From contig JAHCHY010000026.1 in the NCBI GenBank assembly GCA_026129485.1, positions 1 through 42,906 on the forward strand: a stretch of DNA of 42,906 bases, written 5' to 3'. The notes below the pieces were generated by a model. It was not told the DNA's origin. It did no database searches and was given only the letters and a program-made list of their open reading frames with translations. Below, piece by piece: positions 16,268 to 23,331 of the stretch. The stretch comes from Cyclobacteriaceae bacterium (GTDB taxonomy: Bacteria; Bacteroidota; Bacteroidia; Cytophagales; Cyclobacteriaceae). Every line of letters begins with the position of its first letter. The stretch's first letter is position 1. The position numbers were made by a program, and so were the translations under genes.

Positions 16268-17143
16268 ATGAAGCAAAGCTTGTTGATTATTGCGGGACTG
16301 ATTGCCATTAGTGTTTTTCTGCTTTCGGCAGGATCTATTATCACCCAACCCGAAAGCAAATTTCCCGAAAAGGAAATAGCCATTGCCTTGCGCAACGTGG
16401 GGCACCGGTTGCTGCTTCATGCAGGCGATTCCACTTCGCGTGTGCTGCCGGTCAGGCAATTTGACCAAAGCGCTTACCGGCTTGAGTTTCAAAGCTCTTT
16501 TGCATTTGTGCCCGATTCGTTAGTGAATATTGTGCAGCAAAGCCTGAAAGCCACGCCCGTTTCATTGAACTATACGGTAAATGTTTTGGAATGTGCTACT
16601 AACGAAATTGTGTACGGTTTCCGGATCGGAAACGATGAGCAAACCACATTAGTACCCTGCCTGAGGCGCGAGCAGCCGGAAGGTTGTTACATGATCCTCT
16701 TATCCTTTCTTCAAAATGACAGTTCGCTTTGGCAAAAGAAATCCCTGTTTGTGTTGGCTTTGGTTAGCCTGGTAGCAGTAGGTTTCGTTGGGCGGGCTTT
16801 TTCGCAAAAGAAAAATTTTAAGACAGGCGAAACACCCGTTATGCAGATTGGCAAATATGAATTTTATGAGGATAGCCGGGTATTGAGGTTCGGAAAAATC
16901 ACAACCGATTTATCCGACAAGGAGTCGCAGTTGCTCAGGCTGTTTGCACAGCAGATCAACCAGCCGGTAGCACGCGAAGTGTTAATGAAAGAAGTATGGC
17001 AGGACAACGGGGCCTTGATCAGCCGCAGCCTCGATGTATTTGTATCGCGTTTGCGTAAGAAATTAAAAGACGACCCGGCTATTCAGTTGCTCAATGTGCA
17101 TGGAATGGGTTATAAGCTGGTGATCAGCTCTTCGCAGCAATAA
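16268..17143 (+). CDS. Membrane-anchored OmpR-type winged-helix regulator (ToxR-like topology, reversed order)
   Basis: The order is: membrane segment at residues 6-22 (IIAGLIAISVFLLSAG), a roughly 135-residue presumed periplasmic domain with several Cys (VLECATNE, LVPCLRR, EGCYM), a second membrane segment near 159-177 (LFVLALVSLVAVGFVG), and a cytoplasmic C-terminal OmpR/PhoB-type DNA-binding domain (about 195-288). That domain shows LSDKESQLLRLFAQ, the recognition-helix region SRSLDVFVSRLRKKL, and the wing HGMGYKLV. There is no receiver or kinase domain. It resembles ToxR/CadC one-component membrane regulators, but the DNA-binding domain comes last. The neighbouring divergent YceI gene is the obvious candidate target. 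What it senses is unknown; the periplasmic cysteines could respond to redox or ligand. Confidence 0.85.
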   Translation: MKQSLLIIAGLIAISVFLLSAGSIITQPESKFPEKEIAIALRNVGHRLLLHAGDSTSRVLPVRQFDQSAYRLEFQSSFAFVPDSLVNIVQQSLKATPVSLNYTVNVLECATNEIVYGFRIGNDEQTTLVPCLRREQPEGCYMILLSFLQNDSSLWQKKSLFVLALVSLVAVGFVGRAFSQKKNFKTGETPVMQIGKYEFYEDSRVLRFGKITTDLSDKESQLLRLFAQQINQPVAREVLMKEVWQDNGALISRSLDVFVSRLRKKLKDDPAIQLLNVHGMGYKLVISSSQQ

Positions 17144-17212
17144 GTGCTTGGCCCGGCATCCTTTCATAAAAGATTTGTTCACATCGTAATTTATATGCGG
17201 TAATTCCGATAC

Positions 17213-17230
17213 CTTAGGGTCTGACCTAAG
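17213..17230 (+). promoter_or_regulatory. Small hairpin in the leader of the M20 peptidase gene
   Basis: CTTAGG-GTCTGA-CCTAAG is a perfect 6-bp stem that ends nine bases before the ATG at 17240. It could affect translation start or be an operator. No other support exists. Confidence 0.25.
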
Positions 17231-17239
17231 CCTTACCTC

Positions 17240-18673
17240 ATGAAAAAGTTCCTGAAATTTCTCGGCATCGGAGTTTTAGCGCTTGTGCTTTTTATCCTGA
17301 TCAAAACATTTACGTTCACTTCTGAATCCATTGAGGTTGCTCAGGTTACCCCGATTGAAGTGCCAGACGAGGCATTGACACGACTTCAAAAAGCCATTCA
17401 GTTTAAAACCATTTCGCATTCTTATACAACCCCGCATGATTCAGTTGCCTTTACCGGACTGCACAACTTTCTGGCTTTCGCTTTTCCGTTAACGGATTCC
17501 TTGCTGGAAAGGAAAGTGATTCAATACAGCCTGCTGTATAAATGGGCCGGTACTGATAACTCGTTAAAACCTGTATTGCTGATGTCGCACCTCGATGTGG
17601 TTCCGGTGGATGAAGGCACATTAAAAGATTGGGAAGCTCCTCCGTTCTCCGGTGAAATTAAAAACGGGAATATCTATGGTCGCGGAACGATGGACGACAA
17701 GGTGAGCGTGCTGGCGATACTGGAAGCCGTGGAAGCATCCTTACAGTCGGGCTTAAAGCCGAAACGAACTATTTACTTAGCCTTTGGCCATGATGAAGAA
17801 ATTGGCGGTGATCAGGGAGCCGCTTCTGTTGCAAAATATTTACAGGAGCAGGGCGTAACATTAGAATGTGTAATTGATGAAGGCGGTTATGTAGCGGAAG
17901 GTATGATCCCCGGTCTGGATAATCCCTTAGCGGTTATCAATGTGGCTGAGAAAGGTTATGTTTCGTTTGAGCTTACCATCACCACCAAAGGCGGTCATGC
18001 ATCCACGCCCACACCCGACAATACAATCGGTTCGCTTGCAACAGCCATTACCAAACTTGAATCTAACCAGTTTCCTTATAAAACTATTCCGGTTATTGAC
18101 CGGCAAGTTGATATTATCGGGCCGCACCTTCCTTTTGTGCAAAGGATGGCCTTTGCCAATACGTGGCTTTTCGGTTCTAAAATTAAGGAAGCATTAAACA
18201 CGCACACGACCACCGCACCCACCATTATCAAAGGCGGTGTAAAAGATAACGTAATACCCACCAGCGCCAGCGTGGTTGTAAATTTTCGGGTAATGACTGG
18301 CGAAACCACAGAAGAAGTTTTACGACATATTATCAAAACAATAAATGATGAACGTATTACCGTGAAGTCGGTCAGCAACAGAAACGAGCCTTCTCCTGTT
18401 TCGGATTATGAGTCGGGCGGTTATAAAATTATTGAGAAAACTATTCTGCAATTGCTCCCTAATACAATTGTAACTCCGGGATTGGTAAGCGGTGGAACCG
18501 ACACCAAGCATTATCAATCCATCAGCGAAAATGCTTACCGGTTTTTCCCGATTCGCGTAAACGCTACCAACCTAACTGGCTTTCACGGCATTAATGAGCA
18601 TTTGGCGGTTAGCAACTACAAAGAGATTGTGCAGTTCTATTATCAGCTTATTCAGAATTTAAATGAGTGGTAA
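17240..18673 (+). CDS. M20 family metallopeptidase (carboxypeptidase S / PM20D1-like), membrane-anchored
   Basis: A 477-residue zinc-dependent hydrolase with a single N-terminal membrane segment (FLGIGVLALVLFILIKTF) that should anchor it in the inner membrane facing the periplasm. The di-zinc site of the M20 family is complete: His117 in MSHLDVVPV, bridging Asp152 in GRGTMDDK, general-base Glu186 and ligand Glu187 in GHDEEIGG, Asp213 in VIDEGG, and His424 in GGTDTKHY. A dimerisation (lid) domain lies between about 245 and 360. The nearest family types are yeast carboxypeptidase S and animal PM20D1, which hydrolyse peptides or N-acyl amino acids. The gene stands alone between the winged-helix regulator and the methyltransferase cassette. 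Confidence 0.93.
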   Translation: MKKFLKFLGIGVLALVLFILIKTFTFTSESIEVAQVTPIEVPDEALTRLQKAIQFKTISHSYTTPHDSVAFTGLHNFLAFAFPLTDSLLERKVIQYSLLYKWAGTDNSLKPVLLMSHLDVVPVDEGTLKDWEAPPFSGEIKNGNIYGRGTMDDKVSVLAILEAVEASLQSGLKPKRTIYLAFGHDEEIGGDQGAASVAKYLQEQGVTLECVIDEGGYVAEGMIPGLDNPLAVINVAEKGYVSFELTITTKGGHASTPTPDNTIGSLATAITKLESNQFPYKTIPVIDRQVDIIGPHLPFVQRMAFANTWLFGSKIKEALNTHTTTAPTIIKGGVKDNVIPTSASVVVNFRVMTGETTEEVLRHIIKTINDERITVKSVSNRNEPSPVSDYESGGYKIIEKTILQLLPNTIVTPGLVSGGTDTKHYQSISENAYRFFPIRVNATNLTGFHGINEHLAVSNYKEIVQFYYQLIQNLNEW

Positions 18674-18749
18674 TCTCAGCTAGTGATGCAATCCCTAAGG
18701 ACTTGAGGGTACAGTGATAAAACACAGGAATCAAATCATGTTTTTAGAG

Positions 18750-18757
18750 TATATTTG
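18750..18757 (+). promoter_or_regulatory. Candidate -7 element of the methyltransferase cassette
   Basis: TATATTTG matches TAnnTTTG exactly, with the ATG at 18786 following after 28 bases. No -33 TTTG is visible at the right distance. It is the only promoter-like element seen for the three-gene cassette. Confidence 0.4.
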
Positions 18758-18785
18758 TTGATTGAGCCTGTAATTCTATAGCACA

Positions 18786-19727
18786 ATGACGAAACTCGTT
18801 GTTACCAAATCAAAAACTAAATCTTCAAAACTGATTGCTAGGTATATTCATAACGACACTAACAAGTACCTAGATAAACTGATTGCGCAGAAAAAAAAAT
18901 TTAAACTTATCATGACATCTCCTCCTTATAATATGGATAAAGAGTATGAAAAAACAAATTCTTTGGAAAATTATAGGAGCGAGATTAGTGCTGTTATTGA
19001 TAAATTGTCAAAGTTGCTTCTCAACAATGGAAGTATTTGTTGGCAAGTTGGTAATTACATCAATCCAAAAACTAAGGAGGTTGTCCCACTAGACATCTTC
19101 TATCATGAAATTTTTAAAAAAAATGGCTTTATTTTACGAAATAGAATAATATGGCATTTTGAGCATGGGTTGCACGCCTCACAAAGATTTTCCGGTAGAT
19201 ATGAAACAATCATGTGGTACACAAAATCAGATAAATATACCTTTAATTTAGACTCTGTTCGAGTTCCTGCTAAGTATCCAGGCAAAACATACTACAGAGG
19301 AGAAAAGAAAGGTCAGATTTCAGGAAATCCAAAAGGAAAAAATCCTTCCGATCTTTGGATAGTAAGAAATGATTGGGTAAAGGAGATATGGAACGTGCCT
19401 AATGTGAAAGCCAACCACAAAGAAAAGACCACTCACCCATGTCAGTATCCAATCGAATTGGTTGAACGTTGTGTACTTGCGTTGACAAAGAAGGGTGATT
19501 CGGTTTTGGATCCATATGCAGGAGTTGGATCAACCATGATTGCATCTTATAAAAATGGAAGAAATTCCGTTGGAATTGAGAAATCGAAAAAGTATATCAA
19601 TATTGGCAAAAGGAGGATTAGTAACCTAAAAAATGGGCAACTCAGAATAAGAAAACTAGGAACTCCTGTACTCGTTCCTAGTCCTAATATGGCGGTGGTA
19701 AAGAAACCAAAGCATTTTAAATATTAG
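18786..19727 (+). CDS. Site-specific DNA methyltransferase, beta class (N4-cytosine or N6-adenine)
   Basis: A 313-residue DNA methyltransferase. The catalytic motif IV is TSPPYN (SPPY at residues 45-48). It comes before the AdoMet-binding motif I, which is LDPYAGVGST starting at Asp242, and THPCQYP before motif I fits motif X. This order (IV, target recognition region about 110-215, X, I) defines the beta class. An SPPY tetrapeptide occurs in both N4-cytosine and N6-adenine enzymes, so the modified base cannot be fixed. The target sequence is unknown. Its stop codon overlaps the GTG start of the ATPase gene by one base, implying coupled translation. Base composition is visibly richer in A and T than flanking genes, suggesting horizontal acquisition of the cassette. 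Confidence 0.93.
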   Translation: MTKLVVTKSKTKSSKLIARYIHNDTNKYLDKLIAQKKKFKLIMTSPPYNMDKEYEKTNSLENYRSEISAVIDKLSKLLLNNGSICWQVGNYINPKTKEVVPLDIFYHEIFKKNGFILRNRIIWHFEHGLHASQRFSGRYETIMWYTKSDKYTFNLDSVRVPAKYPGKTYYRGEKKGQISGNPKGKNPSDLWIVRNDWVKEIWNVPNVKANHKEKTTHPCQYPIELVERCVLALTKKGDSVLDPYAGVGSTMIASYKNGRNSVGIEKSKKYINIGKRRISNLKNGQLRIRKLGTPVLVPSPNMAVVKKPKHFKY

Positions 19728-21349
19728 TGGCATCAAATACTGAAGATACCAATCACATAACTCTTGCCTTAAATGTAGAACAGCGAGGTGAGATAAAAGT
19801 CCATTCTCAAATAATAAATGATTTAAGTTCTGGAATATACAGCTCTCCGGCCAGTTGTATAAAAGAACTTGTTAACAACTCATTCGATGCGGATGCAAAA
19901 AGGGTAGTAATCAGGATGAAGCCTATTGAAGATACCATCACAATTTTTGATGATGGGTCCGGAATGAATGCGACTGACTTCGATGAAAATTTTGCATGGA
20001 TAAGTAAGTCCAATAAGAGAAACAAGGGTGAGTTATCACCATCTGGTAGGCCATTGATCGGCAAAATAGGGATTGGTTTTATAGCTGTCAATGAAATCTG
20101 TGACGTCCTTGAAATTACCTCTTCAAAGAAAGGAGAAAAGATTAAGTTTACGGCTACAATTGATTTCTCTAAAATAATTTCGAAAGAAATTTCGAAAGGG
20201 TTAGATGATGATTCCTATCTGAAAGGCGAATTTACCTTGATCAATGATGTAGAAGAATCTACAGAACATTACACCTCTATAAAATTACTGGGCTTGAAGG
20301 AACCTGTTCTAAAAATTTTTAATGACGAAACCTATAAAGCACAGGTTGCTAAGGCAAAGAATAAATCCTTTGCAAAGATATCTTTCAAAAGTATGAAGGA
20401 GCTTTTGGAGTATCATACAACAAGGGATAAGTATTCTTGGGAAAACGATACAGAATATATTCAATTCATCATAGATTTAGCTTCGTATATACCTGTAGAG
20501 TATATAGAAAACGGCCCAGTGGTTGGTTTTTCAAATTCGGTTATTGAGGAAGTGATTCAACTTCATAAAGAATTTGATTTTAAAGTTGATTTTGATGGAA
20601 TGTATCTAAAGAAGCCTATTTATTTTCCTAGAGATAGTAAAAAACGTGTTGAGGTTGTTTCCTTCAAAAAGGAAATGGATAATCTGAAGTTTAAAGGGTA
20701 CTTCTACATTCAGAATACCCTTCTAATTCCAAGAGAGTTGAACGGTATTGCAATTCGGGTGAAAAATATTCCTATCGCAGAAAGATTCGGCTTCGATACT
20801 ACATTAATGCGATATCCAAACTATAGTGAGCAGATATTCAGAAACTGGATTTCTGGTGAAATCTATGTGGAAAAAGGGTTAGAAGATGCAATGAATATTG
20901 ATAGAAAATCTTTCAGGGTAACACACCCAGAGTATTTGATTTTGCAGGATTTTGTACATGAGTACTTAAAGGAAATTGTTTTTAAAAAGGCATTAAAAAT
21001 TTATGATGAAGGAAAGGAAATTCGTGATGAAAATAAAGAAAAAGTTAAAACTGAAGAGACTAAGGAATTACTGAAGACCGGAAGGATTAAATTCGAAGAA
21101 AAGACTAAGAATGAACAATCTAAACTTATTAAAAATCCATCCCCAGTAAAGATTGTTAGAAATAAAAGTAATGAGGTAACAATTGAAATTGATCCAAAAT
21201 TTAAAACTCGTTTTAAGAAGAGAGATTGGTCATACCTAGAAACAATTTTTATAATTTTTGAAAGTGCTCTTCAGGAGAGTAGGGGGGATACAACAAGACT
21301 TAAGAAACTATTTTATAAAAAAATAGAAGACTGGAAGTCTAAAAAATAA
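19727..21349 (+). CDS. GHKL (Hsp90/MutL/MORC-like) ATPase of a modification cassette
   Basis: A 540-residue ATPase starting with GTG 19727. The Bergerat ATP-binding fold is clear: N-box ELVNNSFDADA (from Glu47), G1 box DDGSGM (75-80) and G2 box GKIGIGF (112-118), with the ATP-lid segment ISKSNKRNKGELSPSG between them. It has no histidine-kinase phosphoacceptor and no MutL endonuclease motif. A middle region of about 140-410 may hold the S5-type transducer. About 415-475 is a highly charged coiled-coil-like stretch (DEGKEIRDENKEKVKTEETK), and the end (about 480-540) is a separate helical part. Published comparative work links MORC-type ATPases to prokaryotic restriction-modification operons, and the DNA methyltransferase directly upstream fits that context. 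ATP-driven clamping or looping on unmodified DNA is a plausible role, by inference only. Confidence 0.88.
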   Translation: MASNTEDTNHITLALNVEQRGEIKVHSQIINDLSSGIYSSPASCIKELVNNSFDADAKRVVIRMKPIEDTITIFDDGSGMNATDFDENFAWISKSNKRNKGELSPSGRPLIGKIGIGFIAVNEICDVLEITSSKKGEKIKFTATIDFSKIISKEISKGLDDDSYLKGEFTLINDVEESTEHYTSIKLLGLKEPVLKIFNDETYKAQVAKAKNKSFAKISFKSMKELLEYHTTRDKYSWENDTEYIQFIIDLASYIPVEYIENGPVVGFSNSVIEEVIQLHKEFDFKVDFDGMYLKKPIYFPRDSKKRVEVVSFKKEMDNLKFKGYFYIQNTLLIPRELNGIAIRVKNIPIAERFGFDTTLMRYPNYSEQIFRNWISGEIYVEKGLEDAMNIDRKSFRVTHPEYLILQDFVHEYLKEIVFKKALKIYDEGKEIRDENKEKVKTEETKELLKTGRIKFEEKTKNEQSKLIKNPSPVKIVRNKSNEVTIEIDPKFKTRFKKRDWSYLETIFIIFESALQESRGDTTRLKKLFYKKIEDWKSKK

Positions 21350-21351
21350 TT

Positions 21352-22230
21352 ATGACGTATACCCACAACTCTCCGCAAAAGGATTTTATCCGAAATAAAT
21401 GGATTGAATTTGCGAAAGAGATATATGATGGTAAAGGACATACTTTTGGAATAATAACATTCCCAGCAGAAGCAATGCAGGATCTTTATCTTTTCAAGCA
21501 AGAAGGGTTAATTGATTGGCAGGAGGTTGAAACCACTTCAAAGGATGGTCAGCGTAATTACAAGATTGTAAAAGGAAACGTAAGGTGCTTTGAGAAGAAA
21601 ACCTCTGTCTTTAACATCTTGACCGAGAAACTGATTGAAGCAAAGGTTAATAATGATGACTTCTGTGCATATGTGGTTTCTAACTACTCCCGAATAATGG
21701 GCGGAAGTGACAAAACCTTCCCTGTTGATGTTGTAAATCTGGACTTTGAGGCTAGATTATATCCTAATAATAAATATCCAATTGACTCAACAGTCAAGTG
21801 CATTTTTGAATTTCAAAAAAAGCATAAAAGAGATATATCTCTATTCCTTACTTGGCCTGTTGTTGAAAATGACGACATAGCCGAGTATAAAGATCTTTTG
21901 CATTCAGTGATTGAAACTAATTTAGATGATCCATCTGCATTAAGGTTTAAGGAATCGTTTGAAAATAAAATTGGTACAATTGACGCTTTGGAGTATGAAA
22001 GAAAATCTATAATAGGAGTTGCTAAAATCATTATAAAAAAGGCTTCACAAAACCTATACACATTAAGCAAAGCTGAATTTTATGTCTATGGAGGGGGGCG
22101 TCAACAACGGATGATCTCACTCCTTTACAATTTCAAATATTCTGACAAGACGGGGCAGGAGAATATAATTTATTCTAATGATGTGATTAATTCGTTGGTT
22201 GATGTTGTCGATGTTGACAAAATCATTTAA
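21352..22230 (+). CDS. Unrecognised third protein of the methyltransferase-ATPase cassette
   Basis: A 292-residue soluble protein starting two bases after the ATPase stop, so probably co-translated. I do not recognise the family. Its segments run in an order that would fit a Rossmann-type methyltransferase-like fold: a strand FGIITFPAEA (32-41), an acidic post-strand segment CFEKK (79-83) followed by a helix, a strand VVNLDFEA (127-134) in the position of a motif IV, and a strand DISLFLTWP (151-159). The glycine-rich AdoMet loop is not visible. No PD-(D/E)xK, HNH, GIY-YIG or PLD nuclease motif is evident. The C-terminal third (about 200-292) contains YVYGGGRQQRMISLLYNF. It is the natural candidate for effector or sensor of the cassette. 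Confidence 0.8.
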   Translation: MTYTHNSPQKDFIRNKWIEFAKEIYDGKGHTFGIITFPAEAMQDLYLFKQEGLIDWQEVETTSKDGQRNYKIVKGNVRCFEKKTSVFNILTEKLIEAKVNNDDFCAYVVSNYSRIMGGSDKTFPVDVVNLDFEARLYPNNKYPIDSTVKCIFEFQKKHKRDISLFLTWPVVENDDIAEYKDLLHSVIETNLDDPSALRFKESFENKIGTIDALEYERKSIIGVAKIIIKKASQNLYTLSKAEFYVYGGGRQQRMISLLYNFKYSDKTGQENIIYSNDVINSLVDVVDVDKII

Positions 22231-22309
22231 GGTTAAATCCTGTGCAAATTGAATTGGAGTGTTCGTCCAGCATATTATGGGAAACTCCCAAAATGTAACA
22301 GCATACAAC

Positions 22310-23266
22310 TTACTGCGTCATCAACCCCAGCACCTTCTCCAAATCCACATTTCCGCCAGAAAGAATAATACCGATACGCTGCCCTTTAAATCTTTCTTTC
22401 TCCTTGATCAACGCGGCCAACGGAACCGCACAGGAAGGTTCTATCACAATTTTTACACGCTCCCAAACTAAGCGCATCGCGGCAATAATTTCTTCATCGG
22501 TAGCGGTAATCACTTCACTTACTAATTCTTTGATGATCGGGAAAGTTTTGTCGCCCAGCGTGGTGAGCAAACCATCGGCCACGGATTGTGATTGTGCGGG
22601 CTCAATCTTTCCGCTTTTAAGCGAACGATAGGCATCGTCCGAACCGGCCGGCTCGCCTGCTATTACTTTGGTATTGGGAGAAAAGTATTTTGCGGCCAAT
22701 GCTGTTCCGCTTAGCAAGCCACCGCCCCCTACCGGGGCCATGATCACATCCAGCTCTCGTACATCGGCAAACAGCTCTTTGGCTGCCGTAGCCTGCCCGG
22801 CCATTACCTCATAATTATTGAACGGGTGTATTTCGGTAGCGCCTGTCTTTTTAATTACTTCGGCAAGCGTGGCTTCGCGCGAGGGCAGGTTGGGCTCACA
22901 CTCAAAAATCTCCCCGCCATATCCGCGCACTCCGCGCTTCTTTATTTCGGGAGCGGTGCGCGGCATGACGATGTACGATTTGGCGTCCAGAATTTTTGCG
23001 GCCCGCGCCAATGCCTGTGCATGATTACCCGATGAGTGTGTGGCCAGCCCTTTGGCAAGATCTTCGGGTGTTAACGAAAGTGCAGCATTCATAGCGCCAC
23101 GCGCCTTAAAAGCCCCGATCTTCTGAAAGTTTTCGCACTTTAAATAAACATGGCAACCGGTTGCTTCATCTATGCTTTTGGATGTGAGCACCGGTGTGCG
23201 GTGAATGTACGGCTTGATGCGCTCATGCGCCTGTTCAATGGTGTGGCGGTCTATATTCATCTGCAT
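22310..23266 (-). CDS. PLP-dependent threonine/serine dehydratase (or serine racemase-like)
   Basis: A 318-residue fold-type II PLP enzyme. The PLP lysine is Lys54 in FQKIGAFKARGA. The substrate-carboxylate loop is SSGNHAQ (78-84), the PLP-phosphate loop is GGGGLLSG and the end motif SGGNVDL binds the ring nitrogen. It lacks the C-terminal ACT-type regulatory domain of biosynthetic IlvA, so it belongs to the short catabolic threonine dehydratase / serine racemase / hydroxyaspartate lyase group. The likely reaction is deamination of L-threonine or L-serine to 2-oxobutyrate or pyruvate. Substrate preference cannot be read from sequence. It converges with the methyltransferase cassette, with a 79-base gap containing no recognisable terminator. 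Confidence 0.9.
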   Translation of the reverse strand: MQMNIDRHTIEQAHERIKPYIHRTPVLTSKSIDEATGCHVYLKCENFQKIGAFKARGAMNAALSLTPEDLAKGLATHSSGNHAQALARAAKILDAKSYIVMPRTAPEIKKRGVRGYGGEIFECEPNLPSREATLAEVIKKTGATEIHPFNNYEVMAGQATAAKELFADVRELDVIMAPVGGGGLLSGTALAAKYFSPNTKVIAGEPAGSDDAYRSLKSGKIEPAQSQSVADGLLTTLGDKTFPIIKELVSEVITATDEEIIAAMRLVWERVKIVIEPSCAVPLAALIKEKERFKGQRIGIILSGGNVDLEKVLGLMTQ

Positions 23267-23331
23267 TAAAGTTAAACCTATGCGAATCTCTGCTGTAAAA
23301 ATAAACCGCAGAGCGCGCGGAGGTTACAGAG

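Noticed and set aside
18674-18785. Attachment-site-like repeats flanking the methyltransferase cassette
   Set aside because: I compared 18674-18785 with 22231-22309 by eye and found no convincing direct repeat, integrase or tRNA gene, so no att site is claimed.
19727-21349. MutL mismatch-repair protein or histidine kinase
   Set aside because: The ATPase boxes are shared with these families, but there is no MutL endonuclease motif, no kinase phosphoacceptor His, and the neighbour is a DNA methyltransferase.
21352-22230. Restriction endonuclease call for the third cassette gene
   Set aside because: No PD-(D/E)xK, HNH, GIY-YIG or PLD pattern is visible, so a nuclease function is not asserted.
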